Below are positions 32,330 to 43,726 of a DNA stretch of 64,000 bases, one piece after another. The stretch's first letter is position 1; each line of letters starts with the position of its first letter. Origin of the DNA: Chaetomium olivaceum (taxonomy: Eukaryota; Ascomycota; Sordariomycetes; Sordariales; Chaetomiaceae); contig JAYWVB010000021.1 in NCBI GenBank assembly GCA_039881045.1, forward strand, positions 62,001 through 126,000, in the 5' to 3' direction. The position numbers were made by a program, and so were the translations under genes. The notes beneath the pieces are model-generated. The model ran no database searches, was not told the DNA's origin, and saw nothing but the letters and a program-made list of their open reading frames with translations.

Positions 32330-33659
32330 TCAATTCAATAATTCCCCAGTGACCAACAAATGGTAGTCGCCCTTTAGCATGCTCTGCTTTGGTCTCCGCC
32401 ATTCGACCGTCTTTTTCCCCTGCGCCAGAGCTGTGGAACGGTTCACAGGCGCCCAAGTCTTAAACCTTTGCACGGAACCAGTGCTAGTCGTATACTCCCC
32501 AGTTGGCATTTCCAGGATTGGCCAATCAATGTATTCAGGTGCGTCCGTATACAGGGTGACCTGCCTCCCTTCCGCCCGCGCCTTCAACCAAGCGTCCAAG
32601 ACCGCACGGTACTCGGAAATGGGGTGGTCGAGCGTGACGTCCGGATGCTGTACCCATTCGATATTTTGTATCAAGGATATATCAAGCTTCTCCCAATCCT
32701 CCTCCCGGAAATGGAAGTCGCGCGTGATCATCTCGTAGATAGTGAAGGCGACGGCCCTCACGTCGTCCCGGATGTCCCTAATCTCAAAGGTTAGTCGTAA
32801 CTTTGAGACCTGGGCGGGCACGGGGAGAAAAACTTGGCTTGACATACCAGTATGATAAAAAGAGGGGGCCTCGGTAATGGCCAATCTGAGCTGACCAGTC
32901 GAAATCAAAGAGCATGATATTATCCGTGGATTCATCGACCAGAAGGTTGCGTGGAACGATGTCTTGGTGGGCAATGCCGTATCGTAGGTTCAGGTCGTCG
33001 ACCACGGCCATGAGCTGTCTACACCACTTGAGCTTGAAGGCGCGGGACACATTGTCTTGGAGGGTCCCGCCAGGGATGAAGAGAGTTGTGAACCCCACGA
33101 CACCACCTTGCACCTCATCGAGCACGAGACGATCAATGGAGATAATGTTGGGATGGTGGGACAGGCGCAGCCAGAGATTCATCTCGTCCCATATCTTTCC
33201 CACGTACTGGGTATGCCAGTAGTACTTGAAGACAGCCTTCCTGGTTACGGGCAGCTCGGTGTCGTCGGTTTCGACCTGGTACGAAACCAGGTCGACGTTA
33301 CCGATTAGCCGGTCCAGCTCTCGCATTTCGGAGCGAATAACAGTTTGAACACCTGCTGGTATCTGGATGAGGTCGAGCTGCGGGTAATAAACACACTCGG
33401 TCGCGTCGTGGATAGGGTCGGTCGAGACGGAGAGGATGCGGCCATCGGGCGCCAGGTGAATTAGCGTGACATCAAGGCCAAGGTCATCGACGTGCTTTTT
33501 GAAATGCTCAAAAGCAACCTCGTCTGTGTCCTGTTCCTCATCCATTTTGACCGTGAACATGCGTCGTTGATCAACATCGCAAATCCACCACTTGCTGGGG
33601 CCTCCCGGGGTGACACAGCCGCCCAGTGGTACAAACCTGAATTCCTCGTCAACTGGCAT
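32330..33659 (-). CDS. Protein-kinase-like protein
   Basis: Two exons (minus), 32848-33659 and 32330-32777, 1,260 bases, 419 residues. The donor is GTATGT; the acceptor GATTAG was chosen over TTTGAG because only it keeps frame (YW then DIRDDVRAVAFTIYEM). The start is the ATG at 33,659 (MPVDEEFRF); upstream in-frame sequence has no ATG. An N-terminal unknown part of about 120 residues precedes a kinase-like fold. It has lysine in TRKAVFKYYW, NLWLRLSHHPNIISI, catalytic-loop-like HQDIVPRNLLVD (HxD and N retained) and LFDFDW in place of DFG. A C-lobe follows with DVRAVAFTIYEMIT. The core residues that bind metal are present, so activity is possible. The glycine loop is not recognisable. This type of fungal kinase-like gene is often lineage-specific. 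Confidence 0.8.
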
Positions 33660-34744
33660 AGTCAAGGTGGACGCACAAAGTGTATGTTGGGTAACCAAGA
33701 ATTCAGACACCTCAGGTATTGGGCACTGTCAAACGTGGCCTTGAAATGCTGTTCTGTTGGGCTAGCTTGATAGGTAATTTGGGATATTCAAATGCCAAAC
33801 GTTAATGAAGAAGGTGCGGGGGGGGGCGAATATCGGTTGGTTCAGCCGCGCGCAATTAGCCAGTGCTGCTTGTTGGTTTCTTTAAGGGGCGGCATGCCTG
33901 GCAACAAAAATAGAACTGAAAGGGGGGGTTCACTTCCAGTTTGGGGGGCCCTCTGCAGGTCTCGGGCGGCCAGGGCATGCAGGGAAGAGGGTTACGGTTA
34001 ACATTTTGTGTGAGAACTCCCAACAGTGTTACATCCCGTCTGAGTCTCCTTGCATGGGGGTTGCGCCACACCAACAGCTGAGTCAAGGCTTTTACACAGT
34101 TTATAAACGATTTATGGCGGGGGACAATGTAGGTACATAGGACAGGCAGGTACCGAGCAATACTTGTGGCTTGCTTTCAACTGATTCCTTGTATTTTATA
34201 AACTGAGACCTCCAGATATTAGTCACAGCGGTCGAAATTGGATGCAGTCGGAATTCGATGCTATTATCATATTAAGACAGTCGCCTCACGGTTGCCGACG
34301 GCCGACCCGATTGCGCAGGTCGCGGGGGCCACAACGGTCTCAGATCTGCTTCGGGTCTGTGAGAAAGAAGCCTTGCCACCTTCAGCTCCTTTAAAAGGGA
34401 AATTTCGTTGGTGCGGTAGCACACAGTGCTTGAGTTAAAGGTTGATACTCACAGGACGTCCAGTAAAGCTTGATTTGTGTATATAAGTCCACTGGCAGAT
34501 GGTTTGAGCAACAGCAAGTCTGAGGATATATGTTTCGATACTTTCTCCACCAGCGTGTTTATCTCCCTGAGCTCTTAACCTAGTTTTCATCATATGTCTC
34601 CCGCACGAAGCCTTGATTTACCCTTACCCTTGCTCGACTATTTTTAGCACAAGATAACCGATCGAAAGCCGGGTAACAGCATTTACACCTCGTGTATCTT
34701 GTGTTATTAGCTCGTCCAGAATCCCTGGGCACCTGCAGATCACA
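33660..34744. other. Intergenic region between divergent genes
   Basis: Upstream of both the kinase-like gene (minus) and the Cys-rich gene (plus). It contains GGTAC/AGGTA motifs near 34,132-34,152. No gene is supported. Confidence 0.55.
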
Positions 34745-35469
34745 ATGGCATTCGCGAAGCTTGATGATCTCCACCTCTACGTCGAGGAAAATCTCGTCCG
34801 TTGCCAATACAACCCTTCTACTTGTGTTTGCGGTTGGTATTGCTTTACATACGCCAATTGCGGACACATCGCTAGAAGGTGTGAAAGGAAATGCGGCAGG
34901 ACACGCTCCAAAACTAGCAGGGTCGTCTTCTGCCGGACACCGCCACCAACTCACATCATTACCAGGGTGAAGGCCAGTCCAGAGCACGCCTGTCCGGACA
35001 AAGACTGTGTGACCACCGTCCTAGCTGCTGCCGCTGACCAGCTCGCCGCCGTCAATTTTGACTTCCCAGTTATCCCGTAAGTTCCGTCTACTGCGCAATG
35101 AGCGTCTCACCGTGTGCTCGTGATGGCGATGAGTTTATGTCAGACTGACTCTAACCGGCGCACAGCGTCCAAAACCTTCCAAACATCCCGAACCCTCAGA
35201 TCCCTCAGATCTCTCCCAGCCCCTTCGGTGGCGCCTCCCGGCAGAGCAGCGTTGCCCGATCGTCACCTGGTTCCGACCGCCAGCCCGCCGCCGCCGCTGG
35301 CCACTCTCTCGCGGGACCATCAGTTCCCAGGTCGAGCGCTAGAGTCCCGGCTCCCCTCGGCCCCAGTCCCAGTCACAGCCACGGAATCAACCCCAGCCCC
35401 AACCCCAGAGGTCCCAGGGCCAGAGGTCCCAGCCCCAGGGGCTTCAGGCTCTGGGACTTCAGCCTCTGA
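34745..35469 (+). CDS. Cys-rich hypothetical protein with Pro-rich tail
   Basis: Two exons, 34745-35076 and 35166-35469, 636 bases, 211 residues. The donor is GTAAGT and the acceptor GCACAG. The N-terminal 110 residues (MAFAKLDDLHLYVEENLV) contain cysteines and a histidine in a pattern C-x6-C-x-C-x4-C-x5-C-G-H-x6-C-x3-C, followed by VFCRTPP and ACPDKDC; this looks metal-binding. The second exon begins VQNLPNIPNPQIPQISPSP and becomes Pro/Ser/Arg-rich. From about 35,340 a different frame, open to 35,659, has a more coding-like Pro/Ala/Glu/Thr repeat (PAPTPEVPGPEVPAPGAS). The annotated C-terminus may therefore be wrong because of an indel or a missed intron. The family is not recognised. Confidence 0.6.
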
Positions 35470-37594
35470 GGCCCCAGACACCTCAACGCCAGCCCCAGAG
35501 GCCCCAGATGTCCCAATCCCAGACCCAGCAGCCTCGGACCCAGGCCCAGACTCGGCCCTAGCAGGTCATGCCAGAGTTCGACCAACCGCACCAGTAGCAG
35601 GCCCGAGACGGTTGACGCCGCAGCTTGTGGGACAATTGACCTGGATCAAGTGGCGGTGAGGAGGGGCGCGGCCGCCACGTTCTCGTCGTTAGGAACTGGG
35701 GGTCATTGTGGGCAGAATAGGCGCGGCTGGGAGCGAGAGGCTACCTAGCAAGTGGAGTGGGAATGGCTTGGTTTAATACTTAGAGGAGGACATGATGCGA
35801 GCACCCGGGCTTATAGATTTCAGGCATTATCAGGATCAATGATGATATTTTTGCGGTTTCCTAATTTGGACACATCCCTTCTCAATTTCATGTGTCAATG
35901 CCCCCCAACAGATTAACTTGAGCAAGTGACAAGACAGCACCATCACGACATCCATTAGTTCTATTTCCCCAGGTGATTCCATGGACTGGCTTTTGTGCTT
36001 TCATCCAACCACCGTTGAGTGGAACTTTCTCCATCATCCATTATAGACTCAGGAGTAGTTCCCAGACTGATTTTCCTTTCAGGATCGGGATTGTTGGTGC
36101 TTTTAGCTCCAGTATTCGAGCTCCGCTTAACATCGCGCATCCGGAAGGCCGTCACCCAACTGCCGACACCCTGCAAGTTGACGTGAGTGTGAGAGTTATT
36201 CCTGCATGGGAGTGAGTCATATGTGCCACTCATGGGATGGGGTTGTCAGATTGTTATAAACTGACATGTTGGTCCGACCGATACTATTTAAGTTTCGATA
36301 CAAGGAGGTGGATATAGGACGGGCAGGGACGACGAGCAACGATAAGCATCAAGCAACGATGAGCGTCAGTCTAGGGAAGGGGTCACGGCCAGCTGAGAAC
36401 AAAAGGAGCGGAAACGATGTTAAGGGGTTCTCTGCTTTATACACGAGGTACGATGGGCAATGGGGGTGAAATGCCCATCCTTCCCATCTCCCATCCCACA
36501 CCAAGCCCAACCTCTGAAAGTGGCTCACTGGAGGCAACTCAAGTGATGTGTTGAGATTTGTGGTACCGACGAGTGTAAACGCACACTCTGAACCAGTTTG
36601 GTTCGTTAGATTCCGATTGTGTGGGTGGGTAAAGCGGCACCTTCAGCCCTCACGGGCACTTCGTGTCCTGGGCGGCCGGACACGGTGTCGGATTTTCCCG
36701 GAACTCCCACTTTTAATATTGGCTAATACTGAAGGCATCGCTCTCGGGGCGTTGGTGAGAGAAAGACGGTAAGTGCATTTTATTGTGCCTGCGGTATCTT
36801 GATAGCTTTTCATTGGTATACTGAGCGTTGGATAGAATGTTGCCGACGTCACATGCCACACCGACACCGCCCCCGATTGCACTTCAAGCTACGTGATCAT
36901 TGGTCCGGAACGGCCCGGTTGCGTTTGTTTCTTGTGCTGGAGAATGGGGGTGAAGAGGCGGAGGAGGGGCGGGAGGGGAAAGGCGCAGCTTGCCAGTTGC
37001 CCCGTTGGCCGGTTTGAGCCAGTGTGCCTTGCCCGGTGTGTGTCCTCCATTGGGTGGAATTGCGGTTTGCACTCCTCGTTGGCCTTGGCCGCCATCCATT
37101 GATTGGCCTGCTCGAAGGTTCGCACTCAAGCTTCCAGTGTAATGAGCTGAAACCTTCTGCTCCGTCGCAGAAATGATCCGAATCGCCGGAGTCCGAACCT
37201 GGAGTTTACAGAAATGTCAACGTTCAAAAGGGAGCCACATTAGGTTCTCGAATACTTCCATCTTAGCCAACATGCCCGTTTCTTCATCACGACCTCGAGG
37301 CTCGGCATAATGGCACCCTTTCGTGAGATCGCTCCGAAAGCTGAGCCAACACGGTTCTCACCACACAGCGGCCGCATCGTGAAGCGATGCCATAATCAAC
37401 ATTCAAAAAAATGAATGGGAAGCCAAACGGGAGGTGATCTCTAGGTTGTATATCCAGGAGAGAAAGAGTGCCGAAGCCGTTATTGAAATGCTGAAGACCG
37501 ATGCGAGCGGCCCTTTTGTGACCAGGTAATTCTGCCACTGTGGCATTGTGCCATTCCATCGAGGAAGTCTGATGCCAACTGATTTGTTAATATC
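35470..37594. other. 2.1-kb region without a supported gene
   Basis: It may include the true 3' end of the Cys-rich gene (open frame to 35,659) and the promoter of the 37,595 gene. Other open frames are below 90 codons and unrecognised. Confidence 0.5.
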
Positions 37595-39904
37595 ATGAGC
37601 GCAGTCGGCGGCAGTTATTCACAAAACTTAAAGAGTGGGATATCGCGAAGAAACCCAGAAAGTATCAAGGGCCTCAAGATCAGCATAGCATTTCGCCCGA
37701 TCTCGGAGACATCATCCCCTCTGGATATCGACGAAACACCGTCTTCCTTTCAGAGCCTCGTATTTTCTGGTATATATCTGTAGCGTTTGGGCGGTTGGTG
37801 CGCAAAGAGGCCCAGCTAACTCTTGTTACAGATCATGTTTCTCTCGCCAGATCGCCATCGGAGGCTTTTACTTCTCCGAATGAATCTCAACTGTCGCCTG
37901 GCAAGAATCCAGGTTATGAATCTGAAACAGGCGTCTTGGAGGGTGACTCACATACAACTTGCCCCGGTCCTCAGCAGCCCGACTGCCATGGCGACCGGTC
38001 CCGCGGTGCGCAGAATGACCAGGCCCCTGGGCGACAGGAGCTCAGTTACGCCATTGACGCGTTCGACAAAGCTTTTATCGAAGTCGATCGTACGGAAGAC
38101 AATCCAAGTTGGGAGGTAGAGTTCCCGAGAGTTGGGGACGTGGACTCGTCGTCAACGGGTAGCACGAATCAACAGCTTGCGGATTTGCCCGACCAGTTTG
38201 GGAATTTCCGGTCTTGGGTTTCCTCCGAAAGAAAAGTAATTGAAGAGAGAGGTAACGGGATTACATGCGAAGGGGACAAGTCGGAGTGGGAGCTTGCTGT
38301 GGAGACCTGGGCAGGGAGGGAGAAACTGAGTGTGCGTGAGAGAGAGGAAGAGCAGCGTCAAGGGAAAGAGTACCATCTAGAAGGTTACAGAAAACTTGCG
38401 TCCCACCTAAGCGACGGTAGCAAGCCCGAAGACCACAGTACGGACCTCGACGTCAACGGGACCTATCTTGGACCTGGTGCGCAAAAACTGCTGGATCACA
38501 TCGACGAAATCAACTCAGTGTATTGCGCTGCTGATGACTCGCACGAGGACCGACCTCTTCACCAACCACAGAGCCAAAAACCTTCCCATGCAACGCTTAA
38601 CGCCCACCAGACCGCTGGTGAGGGTTTTAATTCATCAGATCCAACCCCTACCTATCCAGCCTTTGGCAACCAGGACCAACACAGCGTCGGCTGGTTGATG
38701 TCTTACTATGATTGTTCCACGTCTAGGTCCTGGCAATTTGCGTTTAACTGCGTCGGGAGTAACTCCATCTCGCCACAATACCCCGAATTTTCCTTGATAT
38801 CAACACTACTACTGGTTGACCCTGGTGTTCATAGACCTGAGTATGGAGACTTCTTACTGACGCGGAAAACCTTGCGGGCGTTGGATCGATCGCTCGAGGA
38901 CGAAAGGCGGCAGAATATCAAGCGCTTCCGCGAGAATTTTATTCATCAACATCGTCTCCTGGTCGACGCCGTTCGAAAACACCCCATATGGCTGAACCCA
39001 TTGATGAACCGACTTCGGAGCCACAGGGATGCGTGGGATTCGGCCGTATCGACCATGCGGCGGCTTTTACGACTGGAAGCGCCCCTGAGCTCAGAGGACG
39101 CGCTATGTTTTCTTTGCGCGTCTCGAGCGGTGGTGGAGTCGTCGTCCGAGGACGACAAACTCGCATACATGTCATCGTTCGCCCAAGACCTGGGGACCTG
39201 GTGCGAAATGTTTCCCCAGGTCGAGCACTTTGCCAGGATTATGTGGGATCTCACAAGGGACCATATCCCCCCCACGTTCCGCCCGACAGACGCAGCATCA
39301 TGGCATCATACCATATTGGCTTTACGGGAGCTGGTGGCCACCTTGGTGGCGAGAACGAGGTTTCTGTTTGGACTTGACGAGTACGGGTCGGTAACTGAGC
39401 CAGGTAAGCTTCCAGTCTCCTCCCTGCTGCGATGGGGAAAAAAGCAGCCGCTCAGTGATGAGGAGGTACTCACTCAACGCAGACATTCCAGATGAGCCAG
39501 AATCACAAGTCTGCCCCAACATCACCCGGTTACGACACATAGCATCAAAGACTCCAGGCTGCGATCCAGCAGTCGTGGTGTTGGCAACCAGCTTCATATT
39601 TGCGCTCGTGATCCAGTTCGTGTTAGGTGAGGGCACTTCCACTTGCAGTGTTGATGATGTCGCGCAGCACTAACCCCTATCTCTCATTTACTATGTAGGG
39701 TTTGTCCATATGCTCTCCACTCAAACTGTAGGGTTACCAAATCTTTACTCGAGTAGAATCGGCTCGAGCACAGGAATATTATGCAGTCCTTCGATGCTTT
39801 CGCGGCCTTCAACACCACTCGCGCAGTGGCGGCCTAACCTCGACCCCCCTTCTCCCAGCCCGGATCCGTGCGAGTTTTCTGACTATTTTTCGGGCTTTTT
39901 CTAG
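37595..39904 (+). CDS. 698-residue protein of unknown function with C-terminal membrane anchor
   Basis: Four exons, 37595-37769, 37832-39403, 39483-39626 and 39699-39904, 2,097 bases. The introns are GTATAT to TTACAG (with a GCTAAC branch), GTAAGC to CGCAG and GTGAGG to TGTAG. Splicing keeps frame at every junction and removes all stops. The first half is acidic, polar and probably disordered. From about residue 330 a folded-looking, mostly helical region follows (WQFAFNCVGSNSISPQYPEF, LRALDRSLEDERRQNIKRF, SEDALCFLCASRAVVESSSE, FAQDLGTWCEMFPQVEHFA). Near the end one hydrophobic helix (AVVVLATSFIFALVIQFVL) is followed by about 70 Ser/Pro-rich residues. It looks like a tail-proximal membrane anchor. 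I do not recognise the family; similar accessory proteins are common in filamentous fungi. Confidence 0.75.
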
Positions 39905-40568
39905 TCGGAAGCTGGTGCGTTAGGGTCACTGGGGTTGGAAACATGGATTAGGTCGTTGTGTGTTGAGGCTCGTGCTGGCATAACATAATCACAGGACTCG
40001 GCAAGCCACTCTTTTTTCTGCCGCAGTTTCCTTGCCATCCTCTTTTATTATAATTATTACTTTGCCGTGTTTTGGTAGTACACAGAAACTGCGTCCGCAA
40101 TGTTTGAGCATTCCAGAGCTCTTCGATTCTGCCTTGACTACCTAGCTTCTGTGGTCAGGCCCTGCCTTTTCTTACCCGTTTATTGGGGTTACCAGCCGAA
40201 GGAGGAATGCGACTTGGGTCCTTCAACGCCTGAACGGTTGGCGTGATCAGATCCCGTCATCTGAATTGACTCGTGTGCCCCCAGGTTCAGGATCCTCAGC
40301 GATCATGTCCTTGAGCGGTACTGATCAGAAGCCTGCATTGGTTAACTCCTGTAGATACCCCCCATAATCATTGGGTTGAAAGTCTTGGGAATGTTTACAA
40401 ACACCAGGGATGGATGGCAGCATCCACCTCTCGCGCCGACTGCGGCAGGAGTCAAACCAAAGGAAATCTCCCAGGTCTCTTGTATGTGTATTCCCCCAGT
40501 ATCCAACAACTAACGAAACGTCTCGCTAGTCCCGGCGAGGCCTACCGCGGTACGAGAACACATGGAGA
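39905..40568. other. Intergenic stretch
   Basis: No supported gene. Short frames near 40,300-40,500 could be upstream exons of the membrane-segment region that follows, but no splice-consistent model was found. Confidence 0.45.
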
Positions 40569-41120
40569 ATGATCTCCCTCTCAGCTAAGCCTTCACAGGC
40601 TGAGGCGACTGCCTCTCGGGCGAAACCGTCCTGGTCGAGATGGTGGCCCATCAGCCCCTTCTGCGTCTGGCCCGTCTTCATCGCCGTCAACACGCTACTC
40701 ATAGCCATGGGAGTATCCCAGCCCCACAACGACCTGTCCGGGACGGCGTACGCCGACATACTCGAGGGCGGATACGTTGCTTAGGCTTTGGGTTAGCAGT
40801 AAAGAGTGCGCTCTGTGCCTTGATGATCTTGCGATACAGGCAAGTTTAGCGTCTCAGTACTTCCGGTCGCGCGGCCCCTTTCTCGATGGTGGGCCATCGG
40901 CCTCTTCTGGCCGGCCTCCGGCCTCACCGTTGCCGGTGCGAATCTTTTCGGTCTGGCAATCAGCCTATTCGGTTGCTTCAATACCAGGGTGCCTAATGAG
41001 CCGTACTATTCCGAGATGTTTAGCGGGCTCGCCGCCCTGCCATCGGCCCGGTGCTTATGGTGGCGTCTTGGATCGCCGTGGTTATACGACACAGGGAATG
41101 GAAGCGTGCTCAGTATGCCG
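40569..41120 (+). pseudogene. Fragments encoding related membrane segments
   Basis: The frame 40,569-40,784 gives SRWWPISPFCVWPVFIAVNT followed by LLIAMGVSQPHNDLSGTAYA. A second open stretch at about 40,840-41,145, in another frame, gives SRWWAIGLFWPASGLTVAGA followed by NLFGLAISLFGCFNTRVPNE. Both start with SRWW, are hydrophobic, and end in a polar Asn/Pro-containing segment with Tyr/Ala or Tyr/Ser. They look like two related membrane-protein exons, or a decayed tandem duplicate. No full-length gene could be assembled. The family is unknown. Confidence 0.35.
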
Positions 41121-41475
41121 GGTTTCAGTCTGGGATTCCGGTATTAAGCAGCGTTTGCGGAGCTGAGTTGATGGGTCTAAGGCGGTGCCACAGTATCTGC
41201 CAGACTTCGCAACCGCCTCTTCCCCCGCCAAACGAACCACGTCTTTTTGACTCAAAAGCAAATGCTGAGGCAAGGGGTAGAACGGCGACGATGCAGTAGC
41301 GGTGTTCGGTGAGGGCTGTGAAGGCAGTTCCGCCGGCGAGGGGAGCGTGGGCAGTTTTGCCGCTTTGGGGGTCGAGGCTCGTGGGCAATGGTGGCATATT
41401 GGTGAGGAACACCTACGGTGACGTGCGGTGGCTGTACCGCTGGCGTCGTTGATGTAAATGTTAGCTTTGCAGTGG

Positions 41476-41488
41476 TATATTCTGGGTG
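41476..41488. repeat. 13-bp target-site duplication of the LINE, left copy
   Basis: TATATTCTGGGTG, identical to 42,108-42,120. Confidence 0.85.
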
Positions 41489-42107
41489 CAGAGCAGTCAT
41501 CAGACCGGCGGACGACCTTGACCATCAGCGGGAGACGCTGTTCCGGGACGAAACCCTAAAACGACACGACGGCCTGAGCAAGGCGAAGAGCTCTCTGCTG
41601 GTCCAGATCCGGACAGGGGCAGTAGGCCTACGGGACTTTCTGTTTACACGGGGAGTCCCAGAGGTCCTAACGCCCGCCTGCCAGTGCGGCGAGGGACGGG
41701 AGACTGCCGAACACCTGGTGGTGTGGTGTTTGGCTCCACCGCTGACTCGAAGATGGGAGAGAACTGATATTCGAACGCGACGGGACTTTTACTCTGTTCT
41801 ACACGGTATTGATCCTACATCGGCACGGCTCGCGGGGAGGGTCCTGGAATGGCTAATGGACTCAGGGAGGCTGATGATGTTCAGTTTGGCCAGGAGGCTT
41901 GAGCTGGAAGCGGCGGCCTAGCACGCACCTCCCTCAGAGGCCAGGAGGCCTCCTCTCTTTGTATACGCAGGCTCACGCACATGTACTTTCCTTAACTGTC
42001 GGTATGGGTTTTTCATCCGGCCCGCGAGGGCGCGGTTTTCCTGTACATTAAATAGCTGAGGGTCCGGCACGCCTTAGGGCATAGCGGAGTATGAATAATA
42101 ATAATAA
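41489..42107 (+). mobile_element. 5'-truncated Tad-like LINE (non-LTR retrotransposon)
   Basis: A 619-bp insertion bounded by a perfect 13-bp direct repeat. It contains only the 3' end of a LINE. The coding remnant to 41,921 has FRDETLKRHDGLSKAKSSLL, VQIRTGAVGLRDFLFTRGVP and the terminal zinc-finger-like CQCGEGRETAEHLVVWC (C-x-C-G, E-T, H-x4-C). This pattern closes Tad-type elements of filamentous fungi after the reverse transcriptase and RNase H. About 170 bases of 3' UTR follow. The element ends in a short TAATAATAATAAT simple repeat abutting the right duplication, as expected for target-primed integration. The duplication is intact, so the insertion is not ancient. Confidence 0.88.
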
Positions 42108-42120
42108 TATATTCTGGGTG
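42108..42120. repeat. 13-bp target-site duplication of the LINE, right copy
   Basis: TATATTCTGGGTG directly follows the TAA/AAT tail. Confidence 0.85.
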
Positions 42121-42443
42121 GGCTGCTGTTCAGATGCCTCTACCGTGTCTGGGGAGGGTTGTGGTTGCTCGGATAGCTCTGCTACACTTGGAGTAGATTC
42201 TTGTCCAGACAACCCCGTCGCATCCGGAGTAGGTTGCTGTTAACGTTCTGGAGATAATTCTGCCGTGTTCGGAGGCTGTCGTTTCCCGGTGAGCTCTGCC
42301 ATGTTCGAGGACGGTTGTTGCTGCGTTGCAGAATGCGCAGGAGCTGGAGGGTGAATATTCGCCGTCTGCTGTCCTGGTGCCGACATTGTGGCAAAACCAC
42401 CACCGTGATTCTTGAATTCGACGAATAGGGGGCCTATGATCAT
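42121..42443 (-). pseudogene. Gln/Pro/Ser-rich gene fragment disrupted by the LINE
   Basis: Read on the minus strand from 42,443: MIIGPLFVEFKNHGGGFATM, then a Gln/Pro-rich stretch with loosely repeated units (MAELTGKRQPPNTAELSPER, then SVAELSEQPQPSPDTVEASE). One in-frame TAA at about 42,239-42,241 interrupts it; the codon could have been CAA. The reading meets the LINE target site at 42,120. Beyond the insertion the minus strand continues with VQPPHVTVGVPHQYATIAHE and other Pro-rich frames to about 41,125. The original gene, its strand and its ends are not certain. Confidence 0.4.
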
Positions 42444-43726
42444 TTATATAGTCGGGAATTTTGCATTTTTATTGTTGATGTTGAAGGCTGTTGGTCAGGG
42501 AATAGATATTCTGATGATGTCGGCCCAAGCAAGTATCTGCGAGGCAAGCAACAGAGTAACTGGAACGGGACATGCACAACAACGACGCGAAAATTCCGAA
42601 TCTTCTCGGAGCCTTGCCTCCGTCCCAGGGAAGAGTGGCGGCACATTGCCAGTCTAGCGTCCGCAGCCAACACCCCTCGCTCCTCGGTGATGCGGCTCAA
42701 CTGTTACCGTTTGAGGAGGACGGAATTCATACTGTTACCGGTCGAGCGATCATAAACCTTTCAAGGCGAGGTGCAGGCAAACTTAGGCAGTCATCTGCAC
42801 AGTGACAACAAGTCCACTCCTACCCGCCGGCCCGCCCCTGTCAACATAGGGCAAGATCATCATGATTTGAGCCTCATCTGAGATGGATCAAGGTCAAGCT
42901 GGATCGGACCAGGTTGATTGGCTGGTTAACGACCTTCTCCCGGTCTACTATGTGTACTTCATCACGACCGTCCACTCGGAAGTCGGCCCACGTTTCAAGT
43001 CAAGACAGTCCCTGGTCCTGTAGTCAGTCGGGAAGTGTGGAATTATGTTTCCATCATCACCTTAGTCACAGCGGTCTCGACGATTGGATCCTCCCCCACG
43101 GCCCTCCAGGCTGCCGTACGGCCGCTGTTCCCGGGAGTGGTCCTGTGTCATCTTCTCGTTACGCAATCCGCGCAGAGCCGCAAACATCCCGTCTCATTGC
43201 TCTTTTATGCATGGCGGTCCAATCCTTGCCATGGGGTTGTATGAGACCCTCCGGAGCCAATGGTGCACTCGGCAGGCTGTCGGGGCAGGTCCCAGATTGG
43301 TCGACCCGGATGCAAGGGAGACCAGATGACCTGGGTTTCCCCAATCAAAATATACAGAACTTATCTGCACGTCTTTAGCCCCGTCATTTGCACTTTTCAA
43401 TGGAACTCCGGTTCTGGGTCAAGATGAGGCTCTGCGGCATTGCACGGTGCCGGAGCCGGTGATGGGAGCTGTTCGGGGCCGACTTGGTGAAGATGAGGCT
43501 CTGCGAGGAAAGGATATTTAATCAGTGGTAATTCAGGAGAGAGAGAGAGATGAGATCTTGCGAGCATGAGACCCACCACACACCGCTTTCCCCAGTTCCT
43601 GTGAGCTTCCAAGAATTTAGTCTCAGTTCCTAGTCGTCAATCGACACTTACACATAAATCGTACCTTTAACCCTAACCCCTCCCCTGGATTTGCCCCTTG
43701 AATTCACCCCTGAATCAGCATCAACC
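42444..43726. other. Intergenic region upstream of the dioxygenase gene
   Basis: Several short plus-strand frames (42,881-43,023; 43,035-43,244; 42,914-43,378) give no recognisable domain and could not be joined into a model. A GAGAGAGAGAGA run lies at 43,538-43,550. Confidence 0.5.
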
